NCBI GenBank assembly: GCA_003527405.1
Contig: DPXH01000151.1
Location: forward strand, 1-5,536
Direction of reading: 5' to 3'
DNA length: 5,536 bases
From: Candidatus Sediminicultor tertius
Lineage (GTDB): Bacteria > Atribacterota > Phoenicimicrobiia > Phoenicimicrobiales > Phoenicimicrobiaceae
The number at the start of each line of letters is the position of its first letter. The first letter of the stretch is position 1. The translations under genes were made by a program, and so were the position numbers. The notes beneath the pieces were generated by a model. It did no database searches, was not told the DNA's origin, and saw nothing but the letters and a program-made list of their open reading frames with translations. Below are positions 1 through 5,371 of the stretch, in pieces.

Positions 1-441
1 TTTAGCGTAGATTAATTGTTTATCTTCTTCATATTTTTTAAACAAAGGACCTAAATCAAAATTTAAAGAAATTACTTTTTTGCCAATATTTAAACCCAAA
101 GCAATCTCCGAAATAGTCCCGGTTCTTCCGGGAAGAGCCACTACTACTTCACTGGTTAAAACATTGATGTAATTCCGGGCAAAACCTATCCCGGTTAATA
201 TGGGAATGTCGATATATTCAGAAGCCCAGGCAGGGTCATTACCTGGTAAAATACCAATAGTTAGCCCACCGTTTTCTTTCGCCCCTCGAGCTGAGGCTTC
301 CATAATTCCGGAAGCTCTCCCTCCGTTTAATAGAATCCACCCTTCTTTAGCAATTAGACCTCCTAAGCGACGAGCATCTTCATAGTCACCGGCATTAACT
401 ATTTCTCCTCCGCCCATAACTCCGATAATAATCTTTCTAAT
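1..441 (-). CDS. TIGR00725 / LOG-like (SLOG superfamily) protein, C-terminus cut by window edge
   Basis: The 147 visible codons read as a Rossmann-like nucleotide-binding protein of the TIGR00725 type, distantly related to LOG/lysine decarboxylase-like (SLOG) proteins. Seen: an N-terminal beta strand with a glycine loop, RKIIIGVMGGGE (residues 2-13); LLNGGRASGIMEASARGA (37-54); TIGILPG (61-67); GFARNYINV (86-94); and ALPGRTGTISEIA (102-114), the family's PGGxGTxxE signature with Arg in place of the second Gly. Family members are about 160 aa, so only a short C-terminal piece should be missing. LOG enzymes cleave nucleoside monophosphates, but the activity of this subfamily is not established and I claim none. 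The frame has a stop at 469-471 and no ATG, GTG or TTG before the Met at 415-417, which lies inside the glycine loop. The start is therefore placed at the third of three ATT codons (439-441), 8 nt after AAGG. It gives MRKIIIGV, a normal family N-terminus. The gene is divergent from the plus-strand unit and has its own promoter. The family call is firm; the start is inferred. Confidence 0.85.
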   Translation of the reverse strand, partial: MRKIIIGVMGGGEIVNAGDYEDARRLGGLIAKEGWILLNGGRASGIMEASARGAKENGGLTIGILPGNDPAWASEYIDIPILTGIGFARNYINVLTSEVVVALPGRTGTISEIALGLNIGKKVISLNFDLGPLFKKYEEDKQLIYAK

Positions 442-447
442 AATAAT

Positions 448-459
448 CCCCTTCTCTCT
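448..459 (-). promoter_or_regulatory. Shine-Dalgarno that decides the ATT start of the TIGR00725-like gene
   Basis: On the minus strand the purine run AGAGAAGGGG precedes three consecutive ATT codons (447-439). AAGG at 453-450 lies 2, 5 and 8 nt from the first, second and third ATT. The third has the best spacing and gives the expected protein N-terminus. The internal ATG at 415-417 has no Shine-Dalgarno at useful spacing, since the sequence before it reads ATTATCGGAGTT and encodes the first beta strand. A GGAG does lie 2-3 nt before that ATG, but this is too close for normal use. Confidence 0.55.
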
Positions 460-488
460 TTTGTTTAATCAAATATTGTTATAATGTA

Positions 489-516
489 ATTATATGGTTA
501 TTTCCCAAAAAGCCAA
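489..516 (-). promoter_or_regulatory. Sigma-70-type promoter for the TIGR00725-like gene
   Basis: On the minus strand TTGGCT (516-511, 4 of 6 matches to TTGACA) is followed by a 16-bp spacer and a perfect TATAAT (494-489). Transcription would begin near 482, leaving a leader of about 40 nt to the inferred ATT start. That is a normal length and supports translation starting near 441. The region is AT-rich, so a chance -10 match is possible, but the paired -35 and the position make this the best promoter in the window. Confidence 0.6.
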
Positions 517-595
517 AAATATTTTCAACGGGTTATGTATATGTTACGTTGTAGATAATTTTATATCAAATTATGACTTTTCGGTTATAATTATG

Positions 596-672
596 GTAGG
601 GGCACAATGAATTGTGCCCCCGTCATATTATTGCCTAATTTCTCCTGTGGGCACGATGCATCGTGCCCCTAC
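596..672. repeat. Paired-palindrome element, copy A (REP/BIME-like or MITE-like)
   Basis: The left arm is GTAG (596-599) followed by the 20-nt palindrome GGGCACAATGAATTGTGCCC (600-619). The right arm is the perfect palindrome GGGCACGATGCATCGTGCCC (649-668) followed by CTAC (669-672), so both arms carry a GTAG head when read inward from the element's ends. The ends match at 21 of 24 positions as a terminal inverted repeat. Two of the three differences form one compensated stem pair and the third is in the 2-nt loop. The spacer (620-648) is AT-rich and resembles that of copy B at 5292-5365. GTAG-headed hairpins in opposed pairs are the layout of REP/BIME repeats mobilised by RAYT (TnpA_REP) HUH enzymes. 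No such gene is in this window, so the class is inferred. Confidence 0.85.
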
Positions 673-1015
673 ATTACTATTTTGTGTACTTTTTGGGTTA
701 TAGTCATTATATTTTAAATAATTATTTATCAATTAGTATAAAAACGTGACATAACCCCTCTTTTTGTAGTAAAATAATAGTGGTAATATTATATATTAAA
801 ATATTTTTTTTGTCATGTGTATTATAAAATAGTGAATAGTGAAGAAGGGGAAATAAAAGGAAAAAAACCAGAACCCAGAATAAATTTGTTTCATGTATCG
901 TGTTAAGAAAGAGAAAGAAAAAGATGAAATACAACAAGCAGGGCAATTTTGTAGTGACTATAAATTATTCATAAATTTTTTGGGAAAAAGATTAAATTAT
1001 TTTTTTGAATCAAAT
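673..1015. other. AT-rich non-coding region upstream of the hypothetical two-gene unit
   Basis: No convincing gene is present. The stretch is strongly AT-rich with T and A runs (around 800-812 and 996-1006), a short 7-nt tandem TAGTGAATAGTGAA (830-843), and a purine-rich patch (841-930). A promoter for the downstream genes must lie here or further upstream. The only candidates I see are weak: TTGTAG (949-954) with a 17-bp spacer to TAAATT (972-977), or an unpaired TATAAA at 959-964. I would not assign either. Confidence 0.5.
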
Positions 1016-1020
1016 AGGAG
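1016..1020 (+). promoter_or_regulatory. Shine-Dalgarno AGGAG fixing the start of the 245-aa gene
   Basis: AGGAG lies 5 nt before ATG 1026-1028 and 11 nt before a second in-frame ATG at 1032-1034. A TTG at 1005 is upstream of this site and would put the Shine-Dalgarno inside the coding region, so the ATG at 1026 is preferred. Confidence 0.7.
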
Positions 1021-1025
1021 TAGAA

Positions 1026-1763
1026 ATGGATATGGATGAAAGAATAAGGTATGCCTTTGAACATACTGAAATATTGAGAAGACCTAAACAGCTAATATCC
1101 ACCTTTGGTTCTTTGGTAATTCATTATTACGTTCTAACTGAACCAGTATATTCTGAATTTACCAAAGATAATTTAGAAACGGTAGTTAGAGAGGGAAAAG
1201 TTAGCTGGTATCAACCCAAATTGCTTACTCCTTCTTATATTTTTAGGATAGAAGGGTTTAGTAGTGAAGCTAGAAAGGCATTTGAAACACTGGCCAGCCA
1301 ATATCCTGATTTAGCAGGAATTCTTTACAAATTTAAAGTTAACAAAGAACTTGACGAAATGAATTTCGTTTCAGGTCCCTTGTTAACCGTAGCAGAAAAT
1401 ATTAACAATGAGATAGATAAAAAGGGAGATTCCCTTTGTACTATCATTAAGGGTGTAGCCGGTCTGTGGGATGTATCTCTCTCTAAATTTATCTTAGATA
1501 TGATGGTTAGAAGCATTTATTCGGCTCAGATACCTGATTTTAAAAGAAGAGGATTTATAGGCGTAAACCAGATTGGTCAAGCTATTATCTCTAAAGATAA
1601 ATATGGTATCCCGGTAGCTGCCCGAGAAGAAATAGAAAAATTATTTAAATTGGTAGAAAAAGGGGAATTGGAGCCGGTTAAATTAAAAGAAGAACTGGAT
1701 AACTGGGGATTATTCGAACAGTACCAGGATAGATTCTTTAGTATTTTTAAAAGGAGGAAATAA
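1026..1763 (+). CDS. Conserved hypothetical protein, 245 aa, first gene of a two-gene unit
   Basis: This is a soluble 245-aa protein with no signal peptide or membrane segment. I do not recognise a named domain. The wording looks like a hypothetical family I associate with anaerobic and deep-branching bacteria, but that is recall. Landmarks: ILRRPKQLISTFGSLVIHYY (residues 16-35), a charged segment ETVVREGKVSWYQPKLLTPS (51-70) leading into YIFRIEGF (71-78), FVSGPLLTVAENINNEIDKK (114-133), KGVAGLWDVSLSKFI (142-156), and an acidic/basic helical tail EEIEKLFKLVEKGELEPVKL (201-220) ending in WGLFEQYQDRFFSIFKRRK. The mix of aromatic-rich strands and C-terminal helices suggests a compact alpha/beta fold. 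The start is the ATG 5 nt after AGGAG; an in-frame TTG at 1005 would add seven residues. It ends one base before the next gene, whose Shine-Dalgarno lies inside this gene's last codons, so the two are probably co-translated. Function unknown. Confidence 0.85.
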   Translation: MDMDERIRYAFEHTEILRRPKQLISTFGSLVIHYYVLTEPVYSEFTKDNLETVVREGKVSWYQPKLLTPSYIFRIEGFSSEARKAFETLASQYPDLAGILYKFKVNKELDEMNFVSGPLLTVAENINNEIDKKGDSLCTIIKGVAGLWDVSLSKFILDMMVRSIYSAQIPDFKRRGFIGVNQIGQAIISKDKYGIPVAAREEIEKLFKLVEKGELEPVKLKEELDNWGLFEQYQDRFFSIFKRRK

Positions 1764-1764
1764 A

Positions 1765-2358
1765 GTGACAAACAAAATTAAAAGTGCTTTAGAAATTGCT
1801 CTGGAAAAAGTAAATAAAATTAATAAATTAACACCGGAAGAAAGAGAAAAAATAAGAGATCATGAAAAAATTAAATCTTTATTGGCCCAATTTTATAAAG
1901 GCCGATTAACTTCTAATGGTTTATGGAAAAAATTAAAAGGAATTAACCATTCTTCATTAAAGGATGCTCAAATTATGTTACTAAACTCTCTAAGTTTCAA
2001 AAATTCTTCTCACGATTTTAACTTAAGAAAAGATGGTATTTTGGCAATTGAAACTCTTAAAAAAGAGCAAAATATTTCACTAATAGAATCACTTTTAAAT
2101 GATATCAATTTACTTCAAAAAGAATATACAAAAATCATGAAAAACATGGCAAATAATTTAAAAGCTGAAATAGAAAAAAATCCCCAATCAAGGATCAAGA
2201 CAATTAAACAGGGCGAAAAGATAATTGTTATACATTTGAGTGTAGAAGAGGCTTTAAATGAAAATCCCCAATGGAAGAATTTCTTAACCAAACACGATGA
2301 AGAATATAACCAAAAATTTGGAAAGATAATAGAAAAATTGAAAGAGGAAATAAGATAA
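1765..2358 (+). CDS. Conserved hypothetical lysine-rich helical protein, 197 aa
   Basis: The gene starts with GTG, 7 nt after a strong AAGGAGG (1751-1757) that sits within the end of the previous gene; the stop-to-start gap is one base. The 197-aa product is soluble, highly charged and predicted helical. It opens with KIKSALEIALEKVNKINKLT (residues 4-23), continues with a helical region through AQFYKGRLTSNGLWKKLKG (41-59), has a probable coiled-coil stretch around 95-140 (TLKKEQNISLIESLLNDINL onward), then a short strand-like segment GEKIIVIHLSVEEAL (150-164) and a charged C-terminal helix. Cysteine is absent. I recognise no enzyme motif. The coiled coil and basic charge would fit a scaffolding, chaperone-like or nucleic-acid-associated role, which is inference only. 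The overlap-like arrangement implies joint expression and perhaps a complex with the 245-aa protein. It faces the MFS gene tail to tail across 17 bp. Confidence 0.85.
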   Translation: MTNKIKSALEIALEKVNKINKLTPEEREKIRDHEKIKSLLAQFYKGRLTSNGLWKKLKGINHSSLKDAQIMLLNSLSFKNSSHDFNLRKDGILAIETLKKEQNISLIESLLNDINLLQKEYTKIMKNMANNLKAEIEKNPQSRIKTIKQGEKIIVIHLSVEEALNENPQWKNFLTKHDEEYNQKFGKIIEKLKEEIR

Positions 2359-2375
2359 ACTTTTCTTAACCTTAA

Positions 2376-3620
2376 CTAAGTTATATTTTTATTTTCCTTC
2401 TTCTTTCCGCTAAGATATAAAATATACATAAATAAAGTAGCCGCTAAGCTTAAAAAGAAAATCATAGGCCAAACATTTTTAATTCCGTATTCTCTTATAT
2501 AGTCTCCGCTAATTAACGGCCCCAGGGCGAACCCTGCTCCCATTACAACCGGTATAACCGCGTTAAATCTCCCCCGGTGAGACATCGGAGTATGATTTGC
2601 AATATAAACATTTGTATTGGTAGTGACTAATATTTCTCCTATACTCCAGATTACCGTGGAAAACAAAAACCAGGGTAAACCGGTTATAAAGAATATCATA
2701 CCAAATCCTATAGCGTATAATACTCCGGCCAAAGCCACATTAAGCACAGGTTTTATTTTATGGGTAAGGCTTATTATAATTATGGTCAGACAAGATACTA
2801 CAAGAGCATTAGTGGTCATAATAACCCCAAATATCTTAGGACCCTTGTCTCCGAATAGCTCAACAACTTGAATGGGAATACTAAAAGACATTTGGGAATA
2901 AACAAAACTATAAATTAAGGATATAAGAGTAAATAATAAAAGCGCGGGTCTTTTCCATAAAACCTGCCATAAATTACCCTTTTCGGCTCTTCCATAATTA
3001 TTTTCCAGTTTAAAACTCTCTTCTATCTCTTCTTTTGAAGGAAGGGTCTCTTTAACAAACAAATAAACCAAAGTTAAAGAAGCGAATGTAGTGCCAGCAT
3101 CTCCTAAAAATATCCACATTAAATAATTATTATACAGAAAGCCGGCAATTAATGGTCCCACGGCAAAACCGATGTTACCACCTAAATACAAAAGAGAAAA
3201 GGCAGCCTTTCGATTTCCCGGATTGGTTAAATCTGTGGTCATGGCTGTGCTGGCAGGTTGAGCCGCCCCATGAAAGAATGCGGATAAAATCAACAACCGG
3301 GGAATTAAAAATGGATTATTTAAAAATGCGCAAGGTATAAGGCAAATTGCTGCCAAGCCCTGAAACAAAAGAAGGATTTTCTTTCTTCCTAACCAGTCAG
3401 CTAATCTACCTCCTACTAATAAGCCAGGTAGATGAGCTGTAACGGCAAGCATCACTATAAAACCGGCTTCTCCTTCATCCAGTGATAGAGTTTTGGTCAA
3501 ATAAATAGTTAAAAAGGGGTAGACAAAAGCCCCCATAGAGTTTACCATTCGAGCAAAAAATAATATATAGATGCTTTTGGGCAGCTTAGTATAATGATTC
3601 AACATTTTGGGAATTTTCAT
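2376..3620 (-). CDS. Major facilitator superfamily (MFS) transporter, 12-TM, DHA1-like efflux type
   Basis: This 414-aa integral membrane protein has about 12 hydrophobic helices and a central charged loop (about residues 190-220, ETLPSKEEIEESFKLE) splitting two six-helix halves. MFS motif A is present in loop 2-3 as GGRLADWLGRKK (70-81). The TM5 motif-C-like stretch GNIGFAVGPLIAG (148-160) is echoed in TM11 by GAGFALGPLISG (361-372), reflecting the family's internal duplication. The cytoplasmic loops before these helices carry NPGNRKA (133-139) and SHRGRFN (347-353). The N-terminal pattern FFARMVNSMGAFVYPFLTIY (21-40) resembles MdtH/YttB-type drug:H+ antiporters, so proton-driven export of a small molecule is likely, but the substrate cannot be read from sequence. 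The length is typical. The ATG is 9 bp after the gatB stop, and the only purine-rich site (AGAGG in gatB's last codons) is about 21 nt away. Translation may therefore depend on coupling to gatB. No gene-specific promoter is evident. Confidence 0.93.
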   Translation of the reverse strand: MKIPKMLNHYTKLPKSIYILFFARMVNSMGAFVYPFLTIYLTKTLSLDEGEAGFIVMLAVTAHLPGLLVGGRLADWLGRKKILLLFQGLAAICLIPCAFLNNPFLIPRLLILSAFFHGAAQPASTAMTTDLTNPGNRKAAFSLLYLGGNIGFAVGPLIAGFLYNNYLMWIFLGDAGTTFASLTLVYLFVKETLPSKEEIEESFKLENNYGRAEKGNLWQVLWKRPALLLFTLISLIYSFVYSQMSFSIPIQVVELFGDKGPKIFGVIMTTNALVVSCLTIIIISLTHKIKPVLNVALAGVLYAIGFGMIFFITGLPWFLFSTVIWSIGEILVTTNTNVYIANHTPMSHRGRFNAVIPVVMGAGFALGPLISGDYIREYGIKNVWPMIFFLSLAATLFMYILYLSGKKKENKNIT

Positions 3621-3629
3621 ATTATTGTT

Positions 3630-5078
3630 TTATTTTTTTATCCTCTGTTTTATAGCTTCGAAAACAAAATCTGGTTTTGCCCTTCCTTTGGTATAGCGCA
3701 TAACCTGCCCCACTAAATAATTTAGAGCCTTTTCTTTCCCTTCCTTAAAATCATCTACCGATTTGGGGTTTTCCTTAATCACCATATCTATTACTTCAAA
3801 TAATGCATTTTCATCGGTAATCTGAGTAATTCCGTTTTCCTTCACAATCCGAGAGGCATCTTTTCCGGTTTTAAACATTTTTTCAAAGACATCTTTAGCC
3901 ATCTTACCGCTAATTATTCCTTCATCTATTAATTTTAACATCCCGGCTAATTTTTCCGGAGAAATAGGGGAATATTCTATTTCTATTTTTTTTTCGTTTA
4001 AATACCGCATTAACTCTCCCATAATCCAATTACTCAAAACTTTGTTATTAGAATATAAGGAAGCGGCTTTTTCGTAATAATCACCCAATGTTTTGCTGGA
4101 AGTTAATATCTCGGCATCATATCTGGGAATCTGATAATTTTTGATAAACCGCTCTCTCCTTGCTTCAGGCAATTCGGGGAGATTTTTCCTGATATTGTCA
4201 ATCATTTTTAGATTTACTTTAAGAGGCAGGAGATCCGGTTCGGGAAAATAACGGTAATCATGGGCTTCTTCCTTGCTTCGCATTGAGACAGTAAGATTTT
4301 TTGATTCATCCCAATGCCTGGTTTCCTGAACTATCTTTTTCCCCTCAGCCAGGAGCTTCTTTTGGCGGTCTACCTCAAATTGCAAGGCTTTCTTAACTGC
4401 CTTAAAAGAATTCATATTCTTTATTTCTGCTTTAGTCCCTAAAGCACCGGATTTCGCATCTCTAAGTGAAACATTGGCATCACAACGCATCGAACCTTCT
4501 TCCATATTCCCATCACATACTCCCAAATGCTGGACTATGCTTCTTAATTTTACCAGGAATATTCTGGCTTCTTCGGGAGAACGAAAATCAGGCTCGGTTA
4601 CAATCTCTGCCAGAGGTATTCCGCAACGGTTATAATCTACTAGAGAATAAGATGAGGAAGCAATATTCCCTTCATGAACCAGTTTACCGGCATCTTCCTC
4701 TATATGGACCCGGGTAATCCCAATCCTGTGCTTTTCTTTACTTTCGGGGAGCAAAATCTCCATATATCCATTTATTCCTAAAGGAATATCATATTGGGAT
4801 ATCTGGTAAGCTTTGGGTAAATCGGGATAAAAATAATTTTTGCGATGAAATTTATTTACCTGATTAATTTCACAATTTAAAGCTACCGCCGTTCTTATAG
4901 CAAATTCTAATACTTTTTTATTAAGCACAGGAAGGGAACCGGGTAAACCCAAACACACCGGGCAGGTATTGGTATTGGGTTCTTTTCCAATATAATCAGT
5001 GCTGCAATGACAGAACATTTTTGCTTTAGTCATTAATTGGATATGAATTTCTAAACCGATTACTATTTCTTCTTTCAT
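3630..5078 (-). CDS. gatB: Aspartyl/glutamyl-tRNA amidotransferase subunit B (GatB)
   Basis: GatB is the tRNA-binding, acyl-activating subunit of cytoplasmic GatCAB. Using ATP and ammonia channelled from GatA, it converts Glu-tRNA(Gln) and/or Asp-tRNA(Asn) to Gln-tRNA or Asn-tRNA. The 482-aa length is normal and the gene looks intact. Signatures in order: GLEIHIQL (8-15) with the conserved Glu10 and His12; a zinc-type cysteine set C23, C25, C39, C42 (FCHCS and CPVCLG); HRKNYFYPDLPKAYQISQYD (78-97); HIEEDAGK (125-132); VDYNRCGIPLAEIVTEPD (147-164); MRCDANVSLR (197-206); EIKNMNSF (218-225); and EAHDYRYFPEPDL (271-283). The helical tail domain (about 330-482) ends with the usual GQVMRYTKGRAKPD (457-470). 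The ATG follows AGGAGG (5091-5086) by 7 nt. gatA lies upstream in the same direction but 293 bp away across repeats, an unusually wide gap for this operon. The MFS gene follows by 9 bp. Whether the enzyme serves Gln, Asn or both cannot be decided without the aaRS gene set. Confidence 0.98.
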   Translation of the reverse strand: MKEEIVIGLEIHIQLMTKAKMFCHCSTDYIGKEPNTNTCPVCLGLPGSLPVLNKKVLEFAIRTAVALNCEINQVNKFHRKNYFYPDLPKAYQISQYDIPLGINGYMEILLPESKEKHRIGITRVHIEEDAGKLVHEGNIASSSYSLVDYNRCGIPLAEIVTEPDFRSPEEARIFLVKLRSIVQHLGVCDGNMEEGSMRCDANVSLRDAKSGALGTKAEIKNMNSFKAVKKALQFEVDRQKKLLAEGKKIVQETRHWDESKNLTVSMRSKEEAHDYRYFPEPDLLPLKVNLKMIDNIRKNLPELPEARRERFIKNYQIPRYDAEILTSSKTLGDYYEKAASLYSNNKVLSNWIMGELMRYLNEKKIEIEYSPISPEKLAGMLKLIDEGIISGKMAKDVFEKMFKTGKDASRIVKENGITQITDENALFEVIDMVIKENPKSVDDFKEGKEKALNYLVGQVMRYTKGRAKPDFVFEAIKQRIKK

Positions 5079-5102
5079 TCTGCTGCCTCCTGTAATAATT
5101 TT

Positions 5103-5108
5103 ATTATA
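5103..5108 (-). promoter_or_regulatory. Possible -10 box of a gatB-proximal promoter
   Basis: On the minus strand a perfect TATAAT lies about 25 bp before the gatB ATG, just upstream of its Shine-Dalgarno. No good -35 is visible at 16-18 bp (GAAAAT or TGAAAA), and there is no TGn extension. Transcription from here would start near 5096 and give a leader of about 20 nt. An internal promoter would make sense because repeats separate gatB from gatA, but a chance match in AT-rich DNA is quite possible. Confidence 0.3.
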
Positions 5109-5112
5109 ACTT

Positions 5113-5145
5113 GATTACACAGATTATTTTCAGATTACACTGATT
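5113..5145. repeat. Short tandem, two units of GATTACAC(A/T)GATT, period 20 bp
   Basis: Units at 5113-5125 and 5133-5145 match at 12 of 13 positions, separated by ATTTTCA. The copies lie just upstream of the gatB -10 candidate, where a regulator could bind. They also resemble dispersed GATTACAC-type intergenic repeats that I recall from other bacterial genomes. Two units are too few to tell these apart. Confidence 0.55.
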
Positions 5146-5191
5146 GATATGTAAATCTTTTTTTAGTATTGTCAATTATTTTCCCGTAATC

Positions 5192-5244
5192 CTTCTTTAT
5201 GTCATTCCCCTTCTTCTTTATGTCATTCCCGTGAAAACGGGAAT
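5192..5244. repeat. ATTCCC-N8-GGGAAT palindromic repeat with an adjacent half copy
   Basis: The full unit at 5225-5244 is ATTCCCGTGAAAACGGGAAT, an 8-bp perfect stem around a GAAA tetraloop. It has the ATTCCC-N8-GGGAAT plan of Neisseria dRS3-type repeats and of the widespread repeat whose translation gives the spurious peptide VIPxKxGI. Immediately before it, the 18-nt sequence CTTCTTTATGTCATTCCC occurs twice at a 21-bp period (5192-5209 and 5213-5230), so the left flank and left arm were duplicated without the right arm. There is no U-run after the hairpin on the minus strand, so it is not a canonical terminator for gatA. Confidence 0.8.
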
Positions 5245-5291
5245 CTATCTTATCTTATACTTCTATTATTCTGTTTCCTATTTTTGTTTTT

Positions 5292-5365
5292 GTAGGGGTC
5301 GGATTTATCCGACCCGAGTTATTCCGATAATTTTTGCTTGCGGGTTCGATGAATCGAACCCCTAC
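5292..5365. repeat. Paired-palindrome element, copy B (REP/BIME-like or MITE-like)
   Basis: The left arm is GTAG (5292-5295) followed by the palindrome GGGTCGGATTTATCCGACCC (5296-5315). The right arm is GGGTTCGATGAATCGAACCC (5342-5361) followed by CTAC (5362-5365). The ends match at 19 of 24 positions as an inverted repeat. Four of the five differences form two compensated base pairs and the fifth is in the loop. The 26-nt spacer shares TTATT-C-TAATTT-T-CT with copy A, so both are copies of one element although their stem sequences differ. It begins 6 bp after the gatA stop, inside what should be a compact gatA-gatB junction. As RNA it would form two strong hairpins, which could affect transcript stability, but neither is followed by a U-tract. 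Confidence 0.85.
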
Positions 5366-5371
5366 ATCTGT

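Noticed and set aside
200..385. Plus-strand 61-codon frame
   Set aside because: It is a shadow of the TIGR00725-like gene, whose family motifs are all on the minus strand.
596..672. CRISPR array or riboswitch as an explanation for the palindrome pair
   Set aside because: There are only two inverted palindromes with a short conserved spacer and no series of direct repeats. The element recurs with the same spacer at 5292-5365, unlike CRISPR spacers. It is also not adjacent to a start codon in riboswitch fashion.
722..946. Minus-strand open frame of 74 codons, very rich in Phe and Leu
   Set aside because: It is a product of purine-rich and A-rich DNA read on the opposite strand. It has no Shine-Dalgarno or family resemblance and reads like low-complexity intergenic sequence.
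1005..1025. Upstream TTG start (1005-1007) for the 245-aa gene
   Set aside because: The strong AGGAG at 1016-1020 would lie inside the coding region, while it is correctly spaced for the ATG at 1026. No Shine-Dalgarno precedes the TTG.
893..1039. Plus-strand 48-codon frame starting ATG TAT CGT and overlapping the 245-aa gene's start
   Set aside because: There is no Shine-Dalgarno before the ATG, the composition is low in complexity, and it overlaps the well-supported start at 1026. It could be a leader peptide, but nothing supports that.
2356..2382. Possible bidirectional terminator between the convergent genes
   Set aside because: Only a 5-bp AACTT/AAGTT pairing and a CTTAAC hexamer tandem (2365-2376) are present. 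There is no GC-rich stem with a U-tract in either direction.
2617..4717. Plus-strand frames inside the MFS and gatB genes (2617-2871, 3152-3340, 4466-4717)
   Set aside because: They are antisense shadows of strongly supported minus-strand genes.
5292..5365. Copy B as an intrinsic terminator for gatA
   Set aside because: It sits 6 bp after the gatA stop and has strong stems, but neither hairpin is followed by a U-run on the minus strand, so canonical termination is not supported.
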